Shown: one piece after another, positions 37,705-45,144 of the stretch | How the letters are laid out: each line of letters opens with the position of its first letter | How positions within the stretch are numbered: the stretch's first letter is position 1 | DNA from: Achromobacter xylosoxidans | Lineage (GTDB): Bacteria; Pseudomonadota; Gammaproteobacteria; Burkholderiales; Burkholderiaceae_B | Direction of reading: 5' to 3' | Assembly (NCBI RefSeq): GCF_001457475.1 | Contig: NZ_LN831029.1 | Coordinates: forward strand, 4,774,001 to 4,838,000 | DNA: 64,000 bases | Program-made: the position numbers and the translations under genes | Notes under the pieces: generated by a model | The model's database searches: none | What the model was told of the DNA's origin: nothing | Seen by the model: only the letters and a program-made list of their open reading frames with translations

Positions 37705-38997
37705 ATGCATCCGCACCGCCGCCTTTCCACGCTGCACCTGCTGGGCCTGTTCGCGTTCACCGCGCTGGCGCTGAACGACGACCATTTCATCCTGGGCGTG
37801 GGCAGTTTCAAGCTGTCGCCCTTCGACCTGCTGTTCGTGGCCATCCTGGTGGTCAAGGCGCTGCGGCTGGCGGACCCCGCCGCCTATGCCCTGCCGCGCG
37901 GCGCGCTCGGCATGCTGCTGGGCCTGCAGGTGCTGTCGGTGATCTACCTGGTGCTGGTGTCGCTGCACCATCCGGGCATCGAGACCGGCGACGTCGCGCG
38001 CGACCTGCGCATCGTGTTCTATTTCCTGTGCACGCCGTTCCTTTGCTACAAGGACATCGACGGGCCCGCCGCCTACGCCGTGTTGCAGAAGTACATCGTG
38101 GCGGCCTGCCTGGCGGTCGCCACCCTGATGCTGCTGGAACAGTTGCAGGGCTTCAGCGTCGCCAACCCGTTGCGCAACGTCCGGCTGGGGGTATGGGCGA
38201 TTCCGTTCGGCGTGGTTTCGCTGCTGTACTTCCGCAAGACCCTCAACGTGTCCGGGCCCAAGGCCTATGCGCTCACCGTCTACATGCTGCTGGCGCTGGT
38301 GTTCTCGCTGAACCGCAGCCAATACCTGCAGCTGATGGTGGCGGTGCTGATGGCGGTGATGCTGGCCTCGGGTTCCGAGGTGCGCCGCCGGGTGGTGCTG
38401 ATCTTCGCCCCGGCGGCGGTCGCCGGCATCCTGGTGTTCGCCAGCATCGGCTACCTGGACGTACTGACCAACCGCGTCTTCAGCGTCGAGCGCCTGGACG
38501 AGGACTCCAGCTACGGCGCCCGCATCCAGGAAATGCAGGGCCAGATGGATTCCTTCGCCGAGAGCCCGGTGTTCGGCAAGGGCGCCGGCTTTCGCAGCTG
38601 GGTGATGGGCGAGAACGGCTTCGAACTCAGCACGTTCGCGCACAACTCCTGGGCCTTCTACCTGATGAAGTTCGGCATCGTCGGCACCGTGATGATCATG
38701 CTGCCGCCGCTGCTGATCCTGCTGCTTTCGCTGTTCCGGCGCTACGCGCACCCGGGGCTGGAGCTGCATCGCCGCTACCTGCTGGCCACCGCGCCGATCT
38801 ATATCTTCGTCGACTCGCTCTCCGGCGGCCTGGCCTACGCGCCCAAGACCGCCTTTACCGGCTTTCTGCTGTGCTACTGCCTGTCGCTGATACGCAATGC
38901 CCGGGCGCTGCCCGTGCCCCGGCCCGCGGCCGCGGCCTCCAGCCAACGCCCGGTCGCCGCGCGCCGGGCTCCACCGCGAGTAATGCCCCATGCCTGA
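37705..38997 (+). CDS. Wzy-like polysaccharide polymerase (O-antigen ligase family)
   Basis: A 430-residue membrane protein with roughly ten hydrophobic segments. The O-antigen polymerase/ligase signature is seen around SLNRSQYLQLMVAV and, after a large periplasmic loop, STFAHNSWAFYLMKFGIVG, where the His-Asn pair is typical. It would polymerise repeat units on the periplasmic face. ATG 37705 is chosen because a GGAGC site precedes it; the frame is open back to 37633 but that stretch is the repeat relic. It overlaps the next gene by 8 nt. Confidence 0.85.
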   Translation: MHPHRRLSTLHLLGLFAFTALALNDDHFILGVGSFKLSPFDLLFVAILVVKALRLADPAAYALPRGALGMLLGLQVLSVIYLVLVSLHHPGIETGDVARDLRIVFYFLCTPFLCYKDIDGPAAYAVLQKYIVAACLAVATLMLLEQLQGFSVANPLRNVRLGVWAIPFGVVSLLYFRKTLNVSGPKAYALTVYMLLALVFSLNRSQYLQLMVAVLMAVMLASGSEVRRRVVLIFAPAAVAGILVFASIGYLDVLTNRVFSVERLDEDSSYGARIQEMQGQMDSFAESPVFGKGAGFRSWVMGENGFELSTFAHNSWAFYLMKFGIVGTVMIMLPPLLILLLSLFRRYAHPGLELHRRYLLATAPIYIFVDSLSGGLAYAPKTAFTGFLLCYCLSLIRNARALPVPRPAAAASSQRPVAARRAPPRVMPHA

Positions 38998-40120
38998 TGT
39001 CCTGTTTGTCGCGCCCGACCTGCACGGCGGCGTCGGAAGATGCGTCGCCTTCATCGCCGACGCCTTGCCCGAACGCGGCGTCGACGCCTCGCTGTTCCTG
39101 CTGCGCTCGCGCAACCGCGAATATCCGGTCGCCAACCCGCGCGTGACGCGGGCGCTGCCCGTGGTGGAGTCGCCCGCCTCGCTGCGGCTGATGCTGCCGC
39201 TGGCGTTTGCGCGGCTGCTGGCGCAGATCCGCCGCGAGCGGCCGGCCATCGTCTGCTCGCACGGCCTGCTGTGCAACATGCTGGTGGTGCTGGCCAGGAA
39301 GATCCTGCGCGGCAACTTCGCCACCGTCGCCTTCGAGCACAGCAGCCCGGCGATCCACTATGGCGCCTCGCGCATGCGGCGCCTGAAGTGCTTTCTGGTG
39401 AGCCAGACCTATCGCCGCCATGACGCCGTCGTCGGCGTTTCGCGCGGGGTCAAGGAAGACCTGGTCAGCATGTTCCCGCCGCTGCGCGGCAAGGTGCGCA
39501 CCATCTACAACGGCGTGCCGCTGGACGACGTGCGCGAGCAGGGCGCGGCGCGGCCGGCTCCGGCATCCGACGCGGCGCCGTATCACGTCGTCGCGGTCGG
39601 TCGGCTGGAGGCGGTCAAGGACTACGCCACCCTGATCGACGCGGCCGCGTTGCTGGACGATCCCGGCATCCGCTTCACCATCCTGGGCGAAGGCTCGGAA
39701 CATGCCGCCCTGCAACGGCGTATCGACGCGCGCCCCTCGCGCAGCCCGGTGACCCTGGCCGGCCACATCGACAATCCGTTTCCGGTGATCGCCGGCGCCG
39801 GCGCCTTCGCCCTGACCTCGGTGCGCGAAAGTTTCGGCAATGTGCTGGTGGAGGCCCTGTGCCTGGGCATTCCGGTCATTTCCACAGATTGTCCGCACGG
39901 GCCGGCCGAGATCCTCGATGCCGGCCGCTACGGGCTGCTGGTGCCGGTGGGCGACGCGGCGGCCCTGGCCGCGGCGGTGCGCCGCCTGGCTTACGACGGC
40001 GACATGCGCGCCAGGCTGGCGGCCGACGGCCCCGGCCGCGCCGACGCCTTTTCACTAGAACGGCATTGCCGCGACGTCATCGAGCTATTCCAGCCGTTGA
40101 TGCAGCGCGGCGCGTCCTGA
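38990..40120 (+). CDS. Family 4 glycosyltransferase
   Basis: A 376-residue GT-B fold retaining transferase. The N-terminal loop is LFVAPDLHGGVGRCV; the C-terminal donor site has VVAVGRLEAVKDYATLIDAA, FTILGEGSE and the EX7E motif in ESFGNVLVEALCLGIPVI. It adds a sugar to the growing repeat unit on the cytoplasmic side. Its acceptor and donor cannot be told from sequence. It overlaps wzy and is 13 nt from the next glycosyltransferase. Confidence 0.9.
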   Translation: MPDVLFVAPDLHGGVGRCVAFIADALPERGVDASLFLLRSRNREYPVANPRVTRALPVVESPASLRLMLPLAFARLLAQIRRERPAIVCSHGLLCNMLVVLARKILRGNFATVAFEHSSPAIHYGASRMRRLKCFLVSQTYRRHDAVVGVSRGVKEDLVSMFPPLRGKVRTIYNGVPLDDVREQGAARPAPASDAAPYHVVAVGRLEAVKDYATLIDAAALLDDPGIRFTILGEGSEHAALQRRIDARPSRSPVTLAGHIDNPFPVIAGAGAFALTSVRESFGNVLVEALCLGIPVISTDCPHGPAEILDAGRYGLLVPVGDAAALAAAVRRLAYDGDMRARLAADGPGRADAFSLERHCRDVIELFQPLMQRGAS

Positions 40121-40133
40121 ACAGGAAAGCATC

Positions 40134-41021
40134 ATGTCCAAGATACCGGTATCCGTGGTCGTCATGACCAAGAACGAAGAACGCAACATCGTCAAGTGCC
40201 TGAAAGCGCTGGCCGACTTCGACGAAGTCTTCGTGGTCGACTCCGACAGCACCGACGCCACCTGCGCCCTGGCCACCGCGCTGGGCGCCAGGATCAGCCA
40301 TTTCCAGTGGAACGGCAAATACCCCAAGAAAAAGCAATGGTGCCTGGAACAGCTGCCGTTCACGCATCCGGTGGTGCTGTACGTGGACGCCGACGAAGAG
40401 ATGACGCCCGAACTGGCCGCGGAGATCCGCGCCACACTGCCGCGCTTTGCGGCCGGCGCCGGCGGCGCCTTCGTGCCGTTCGACTACGTCTTCTGCGGCC
40501 GCAAGCTGCGCCACGGCCATCGCGTCTACAAGCTGGCGCTGCTGGCGCGCGAGCGCTCGCGCTTCCTGGACTACGACGACCTGGACGTGGCCCACATGTG
40601 GGAGGTCGAGGGCCACTACCAGCCCCAGGTGCAGGGCGAGACCTTCGCGCTGCGGGCGCGCATGGTGCACAACGACCATGATTCGCTCTACCACTACTTC
40701 GACAAGCACAACCGCTACTCTGACTGGGAAGCCAATCTGCGGACAAAGGGCCTGATGAACGATCCGCGCGAGGCCAACGTGGGCGCGCGGGCGCTGCTCA
40801 AGCGCCTGTTCCAGGCCATGCCGTTCAAGGCGCCGGTGTCGTTCCTGCATTCCTACCTGCTGCGCCTGGGCTTTCTCGATGGCCGCGCCGGTTTCGACTA
40901 CGCCGTGGCGCGCGCCATGTACTACTGGCAGATCCGCATCAAGACCGAGGAAATCCAGCAGGCGCGGCGCGCCGCCGCCGCAGACTCGCAAGGCGATGCC
41001 CTGCCCGGAGCCGCCAAATGA
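40134..41021 (+). CDS. Family 2 glycosyltransferase (WaaE/KdtX-like)
   Basis: A 295-residue GT-A transferase. SVVVMTKNEERNIVKCLKAL and EVFVVDSDSTDATCALA form the donor site and VVLYVDADEEMTPELA holds the DxD motif. KYPKKKQWCLEQLPF and YHYFDKHNRYSDWEA are typical of the WaaE/KdtX subgroup, which adds beta-1,4-glucose or heptose in some bacteria. In this locus a role in the exopolysaccharide repeat unit is more likely. It overlaps wcaF by 4 nt. Confidence 0.88.
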   Translation: MSKIPVSVVVMTKNEERNIVKCLKALADFDEVFVVDSDSTDATCALATALGARISHFQWNGKYPKKKQWCLEQLPFTHPVVLYVDADEEMTPELAAEIRATLPRFAAGAGGAFVPFDYVFCGRKLRHGHRVYKLALLARERSRFLDYDDLDVAHMWEVEGHYQPQVQGETFALRARMVHNDHDSLYHYFDKHNRYSDWEANLRTKGLMNDPREANVGARALLKRLFQAMPFKAPVSFLHSYLLRLGFLDGRAGFDYAVARAMYYWQIRIKTEEIQQARRAAAADSQGDALPGAAK

Positions 41022-41578
41022 GCGCGCTGCAGCGGCTCGACCGTTTTTCCCTGGCGCCCGGCCAGCGCGGCCGGTCCGCGCTCACGGTGCAACTGTGGTG
41101 GCTGGTGCAGGGCACGCTGTTCCGCTGGTCGCCGCAGGTCGCCTATGGCTTCCGGCGCTGGCTGCTGCGCTGCTTCGGCGCGCAGATCGGCCGCAAGGTG
41201 CTGATACGGCCCAGCGCCACCGTGACCTATCCCTGGAAAGTGGACATCGGCGACTACGCCTGGATCGGCGACGACGCGGTGCTCTACAGCCTGGGCCCCA
41301 TCCACGTCGGCGCGCACGCGGTGGTCTCGCAACGCAGCTACCTGTGCGCGGCCGACCACGACGCGGCGCAACCGGATTTTCCGCTGCGCGAGCGCGCCGT
41401 GCGCATCGAGGACGGCGCCTGGGTCGCGACCGACGTGTTCGTCGGCCCGGGCGTCACGGTGGGCCGCGAGGCGGTGGTGGGCGCGCGCAGCTCGGTATTC
41501 CGCAGCCTGCCGCCCGCCATGGTGTGCCTGGGCAACCCCTGCCGCCCCGTCAAACCGCGCGTGGCGCCGCCGGCATGA
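41018..41578 (+). CDS. wcaF: WcaF-like exopolysaccharide O-acetyltransferase
   Basis: A 186-residue left-handed beta-helix acetyltransferase. Hexapeptide repeats run from IGRKVLIRPSATVTYPWKVD through VGPGVTVGREAVVGARSSV, with CAADHDAAQPDFPL holding the likely catalytic His. LWWLVQGTLFRWSPQVAYGF at the N-terminus is typical of colanic-acid WcaF. It would O-acetylate a fucose or other residue. Overlaps of 4 nt on both sides tie it to the neighbouring transferases. Confidence 0.88.
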   Translation: MSALQRLDRFSLAPGQRGRSALTVQLWWLVQGTLFRWSPQVAYGFRRWLLRCFGAQIGRKVLIRPSATVTYPWKVDIGDYAWIGDDAVLYSLGPIHVGAHAVVSQRSYLCAADHDAAQPDFPLRERAVRIEDGAWVATDVFVGPGVTVGREAVVGARSSVFRSLPPAMVCLGNPCRPVKPRVAPPA

Positions 41579-42849
41579 AGATCCTCCTGTACGGCATCAA
41601 CTACGCGCCGGAGCTGACCGGCATCGGCAAATACAGCGCCGAACTGGCCGAGTGGCTGGCGGCCCGCGGCCATGACGTCAGCGTGGTCACGGCGCCACCC
41701 TACTATCCGCAATGGCGCGTGCATGACGGCTACCGCGCGGGCCGCTACCGCAAGGAAACCCGCGCCGGCGTCACGGTCAGGCGCGCGCCCCTGTGGGTGC
41801 CGGCCCGGCCCGGCGGCGCCAAACGCCTGCTGCACCTGGCCAGCTTCGCCCTTTCCAGCCTGCCGTCGCTGTTGCGCGCGGCCGCCGGCCGGCCCGACCT
41901 GATCCTGGTGGTCGAGCCGGCCCTGTTCTGCGCGCCGGCCGCCTGGCTCGCCGCGCGCCTGTGCGGGGCGCGCGCCTGGCTGCACATCCAGGACTACGAG
42001 GTCGACGCCGCCTTCGACCTGGGGCTGCTCAAGGGCGCCTGGCTGCGCGCCGCCGTGCGGCGCGCGGAACGTTGGCTGATGCGGCGCTTCGATCGCGTGT
42101 CGACCATTTCGGGGCGCATGCTCGACCTTGCCTTGTACAAGGGCGTCGAACCGGACAAGGCGGTGCTGCTGCCCAACTGGATCGATGTCCACGCCATCGC
42201 GCCGGACCGCGCCGGCGACCTGCGCGCCGAACTCGGCATCCCGGCCGATGCGGTGGTGGCGCTGTATTCCGGCAACATGGGTGGCAAGCAGGGCCTGGAG
42301 ACCTTGGCGCAGGTGGCCCGCCTGCTGGAAGGCGACGAACGCCTCTGGTTCGTCTTCTGCGGCCAGGGCCCGGCGCGGGCGCCGCTGCAGGCGCAGTGCC
42401 AGGGACTGGCGCGGGTGCGCTTCCTGGACCTGCAACCCGCCGAGCGCCTGGCGGCGCTGCTGAACACCGCCGACATCCATCTGCTGCCGCAACGCGCCGG
42501 CGCGGCGGACCTGGTGATGCCGTCCAAGCTCACCGGCATGCTGGCCAGCGGCCGTCCGGTGGTATGCGGCGCGGCGCGCGGCACCGAGCTGGCGGGGGTG
42601 GTGGCGCACTGCGGCCTGGTGACGCCGCCGGAGGACGCCGTGGCCATGGCCGAGGCGGTGCGCAAGCTGGCCGGCAATGCCCAGGTCCGCGAAACGCTGG
42701 GCGCCGCGGCCCGCCGCCATGCGCTCGATCACCTGCACGTGGACGCGGTGCTGGTGGCCGCCGAACGCGAATTCGCCGCGGTCATCGGCCCCCGCGCGGC
42801 GCCCGCGCCGCAAGCGGCCGATGGCGCGCGCCGCGACGCCGGCCGCTGA
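41575..42849 (+). CDS. wcaI: WcaI-like family 4 glycosyltransferase
   Basis: A 424-residue GT-B transferase. The N-terminus LLYGINYAPELTGIGKYSAE and HDVSVVTAPPYYPQW are near-diagnostic for the WcaI colanic-acid group. The C-terminal domain has ALYSGNMGGKQGLETLAQVA and LLPQRAGAADLVMPSKLTGM. The last 20 residues are Ala/Arg/Pro-rich and look disordered. It starts within the wcaF stop (ATGA). It is the last gene of the plus-strand polysaccharide operon and converges on a regulator gene 12 nt away. Confidence 0.9.
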   Translation: MKILLYGINYAPELTGIGKYSAELAEWLAARGHDVSVVTAPPYYPQWRVHDGYRAGRYRKETRAGVTVRRAPLWVPARPGGAKRLLHLASFALSSLPSLLRAAAGRPDLILVVEPALFCAPAAWLAARLCGARAWLHIQDYEVDAAFDLGLLKGAWLRAAVRRAERWLMRRFDRVSTISGRMLDLALYKGVEPDKAVLLPNWIDVHAIAPDRAGDLRAELGIPADAVVALYSGNMGGKQGLETLAQVARLLEGDERLWFVFCGQGPARAPLQAQCQGLARVRFLDLQPAERLAALLNTADIHLLPQRAGAADLVMPSKLTGMLASGRPVVCGAARGTELAGVVAHCGLVTPPEDAVAMAEAVRKLAGNAQVRETLGAAARRHALDHLHVDAVLVAAEREFAAVIGPRAAPAPQAADGARRDAGR

Positions 42850-42861
42850 AGCCGCGGCCCG

Positions 42862-43524
42862 CTACGGCGTGTCGTCGCGCTTGCCCGCCGCCGCGTCGTT
42901 GCCGCGCACCAGGCCCATCTGTACCGCGATGTAGGCCGCCTCGGCCTGGTTGCGCGCATTCAGTTTCCAGTACAGCGTGCGCGCGTGGCTCTTCACGGTG
43001 GCCACGGAAATCCCCACCTGCTGGCCAATTTCGCGCATGGTCTTGCCCTGCACCAGCAATTGCAGGATCTCTTCCTGCCGCTGGGTCAGCTCGCGCAGTT
43101 CCTGCAGCGGCGCATGCGCGGTCGCCAGCGGGCGCGCGGTGGGTTGCGGATAGCACTCGCCTCCCGCCAGCACCAGGCTGACCGCGGCGGCCAGCGCGTC
43201 GGGGCTGGAAGCCTTGGGCAGATAGCCGGCCACTCCCGCGCGGGCGCAGGCCGCCATCACGCTCTGGTCCAGCACCGAGTACAGGGCCAGCACCAGGCGC
43301 GGCATGAATAGCGCCATGGCCTGCGACAGCAGGCCGATGTCGGGTTCGGCCACGCCGCTGCAGCCGATTACCAGCAATTCCACCGGCCGGTTGATCGAAC
43401 CGGGCATGTTCACAAGATGGGCTGGCGAGATCGCCAGAATGTCCTCGGCGTTCCGTACCCGCTCCAGCACATGCTGGATGGCGACACGAAGCAGAGCGTA
43501 GTCTTCGATTAGAACGGTTGTCAT
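42862..43524 (-). CDS. LuxR/NarL-type regulator with degenerate receiver (1)
   Basis: A 220-residue response-regulator-like protein. The C-terminal LuxR helix-turn-helix is intact: LTQRQEEILQLLVQGKTMRE, IGQQVGISVATVKSHARTLYWKLNARN. The receiver-like N-terminus begins MTTVLIEDYALLRVAI and keeps the Lys in GYLPKAS, but the strand that should carry the phospho-Asp reads VELLVIGCSG, so Gly/Cys occupies that site near residue 54. Phosphorylation control is therefore unlikely. The frame extends upstream to 43620, but MTTV matches the family start. It is paralogous to the gene at 43833 and converges on wcaI, so it may regulate the polysaccharide locus. Confidence 0.85.
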   Translation of the reverse strand: MTTVLIEDYALLRVAIQHVLERVRNAEDILAISPAHLVNMPGSINRPVELLVIGCSGVAEPDIGLLSQAMALFMPRLVLALYSVLDQSVMAACARAGVAGYLPKASSPDALAAAVSLVLAGGECYPQPTARPLATAHAPLQELRELTQRQEEILQLLVQGKTMREIGQQVGISVATVKSHARTLYWKLNARNQAEAAYIAVQMGLVRGNDAAAGKRDDTP

Positions 43525-43832
43525 CCCGGGGGGAACCTTGTGACGCAGGGCCCAGACACGGTTCCCATGGCCGGGCTGCGCACGGCTGCGACGCTGGTTC
43601 CAGCGCGTCGCCAGGCTCACGGGAATCTCGTCCGCCGCGCGGCATCGTCAGGGCGGGCATTGTGATTCGCCATTTCGATCCATGCTTGCGGACACGACCC
43701 ATGCTATCAGCGGCTACGTTCGCTGAATCTCGTTCAGGAGGATGATTGGAGGAGGAATGCTGCGGCACGGCGACCGCCGATGCTGCAGGATCTACGCCCT
43801 AGGCGGGATGGCGGGGCCGGCCCGCCAGGCCC
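43525..43832. other. 308-bp spacer between the two LuxR-type genes
   Basis: No plausible gene. It must contain the upstream region of the first regulator, but no clear promoter was found. A 6-bp hairpin, GGCGGG-GCCGG-CCCGCC (43810-43826), lies 6 nt past the second regulator's stop and may end its transcript, though there is no T-run. Confidence 0.5.
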
Positions 43833-44579
43833 CTATCCCAGCTTGCGCCCGTAAAGCTGGCCCGCGTCGACTTCGCGGCCGTTGGGCTCGTGCCATTCCA
43901 GCGTGGCGCCGCGTTGCAGGGCCGCGTACACGGCTTCGCCCTTGTTCTTGACGTGCAGGCGCTGGTACAGCGTGCAGGCATGCGTCTTGGCCGTTGCGAC
44001 CGAGATATTGAGCATGCGGCTGACCGTCTTGATCGGATAGCCCCGTGCCAGCAGCACCAGCACTTCGTACTGGCGCGGCGTGATCTGCAGCAGCTGAGCG
44101 CCGGCGCTGACCGGCATGGTGCCCCTGGCGCCCTCGTCGACATCGCGCGCCGGCAAGGCGCACGCCGCCTGCGAAGGCGACTGCAAGGCCTGTTCGCTTG
44201 GAAAGCACTGGCCGCCCGCCATGACCAGGCGGATCGCCGCTTCCAGGATTTCCACCGATGCCGTTTTCATCAGGCAGCCGTAGACGCTGGCGCCGGGCAA
44301 GCCCTGCACCGGCATCGGCAACGGCATGACATCGGTCAACAGCAGAATGCGCTTCGGGCTGAGTTCGCGCTGGATTTCATGCAAGGTGCTCCAGGCTTCC
44401 TCGCTGTCCACGGGCAGGCCGTAGATCAACAGATCGGCGCCCGCATGCGCGCCGTTGGCCTTGGAAACATCGGCCAACCCCATCCCCTCGATTTCCCACA
44501 CATCGTCCAACTTGCTCAGAATCTGCCATAACCCCAGCCGCAAGAGCGGATGGGCTTCAATCAGGACCATCTTGGCCAT
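43833..44579 (-). CDS. LuxR/NarL-type regulator with degenerate receiver (2)
   Basis: A 248-residue paralogue of the regulator at 42862. The DNA-binding domain is ITPRQYEVLVLLARGYPIKT, SRMLNISVATAKTHACTLYQRL. The N-terminus MAKMVLIEAHPLLRLGLWQI lacks one of the acidic pair residues, and ADLLIYGLPVD has Tyr-Gly where the phospho-Asp should be; the Lys of GCLMKTAS is kept. ATG 44579 follows GGGAGGA by about 4 nt, so it is preferred over ATG 44600. The retained architecture suggests a ligand- or partner-controlled DNA-binding protein. Confidence 0.85.
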   Translation of the reverse strand: MAKMVLIEAHPLLRLGLWQILSKLDDVWEIEGMGLADVSKANGAHAGADLLIYGLPVDSEEAWSTLHEIQRELSPKRILLLTDVMPLPMPVQGLPGASVYGCLMKTASVEILEAAIRLVMAGGQCFPSEQALQSPSQAACALPARDVDEGARGTMPVSAGAQLLQITPRQYEVLVLLARGYPIKTVSRMLNISVATAKTHACTLYQRLHVKNKGEAVYAALQRGATLEWHEPNGREVDAGQLYGRKLG

Positions 44580-45144
44580 GGTGTCCTCCCGGTTGTTCAA
44601 CAGGCCTAGAAGGGATCTTCGCTGTGCTGAAGACTATTTTTTTCCAGCCCTCGCGGGGGTGGTCCGCAATATCCCGGAATATCTAATGACGCTGCACCGG
44701 GCCATTTGGGCTGGGAGACTTTCGTAGCCAACATAACGGATGGCATGAACCCATCTTATGGTTCGAAATTGGCAAAATCAAGACGCTTGCAGGCGATATA
44801 ATCCGACAAAAACAGAAATCATTCGTTAGCCTTAATCACCCTCGTAAATCAGGATGAGGAACCGCCATCATCCTTTCATCCGCTAGGGTTTTTACCGAGA
44901 TTCCCGGGCAGGCCACGGCGCCCCGCCCTCTGTGCCGCGTGGGCAAAGGCCCCGCCGGGACGCCGCGCTCAGGCCGGCGCGCGGCGCCGGCAGGCGCCAT
45001 CGCCGCGGACCACGGGAACGGCGGGAAGAGGTGGAATTCGCCGGCAGGCTTGTCGATATGTTTCCGCTGACACATTAAGCCCGGACATCGCCATCGCAAT
45101 CGAAATATAGGTAACACTTTTATTTTCGCCCATCACGACGTCAT
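44580..45144. other. AT-richer 565-bp spacer without a gene
   Basis: No convincing gene on either strand. Left part: a bulged hairpin around CTTCGCTGTGCTGAAG (44617-44632) followed by seven T's (44637-44643), terminator-like on the plus strand. Middle: a perfect TATAAT (44797-44802) pointing rightward with no gene downstream. The segment 44700-44880 is much AT-richer than the surroundings, while 44915-45050 is GC-rich again. Confidence 0.5.
44797..44802 (+). promoter_or_regulatory. Perfect -10 hexamer TATAAT without a downstream gene
   Basis: TATAAT in the AT-rich spacer. No good -35 hexamer is at 16-18 nt; TTGGCA is 22 nt upstream. No plus-strand gene follows before 47104, so it would drive a noncoding transcript or be fortuitous. 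Confidence 0.2.

Noticed and set aside
44797..45144. Possible small plus-strand gene after TATAAT
   Set aside because: No ORF with a ribosome site and plausible codon use follows; only a noncoding transcript remains possible.
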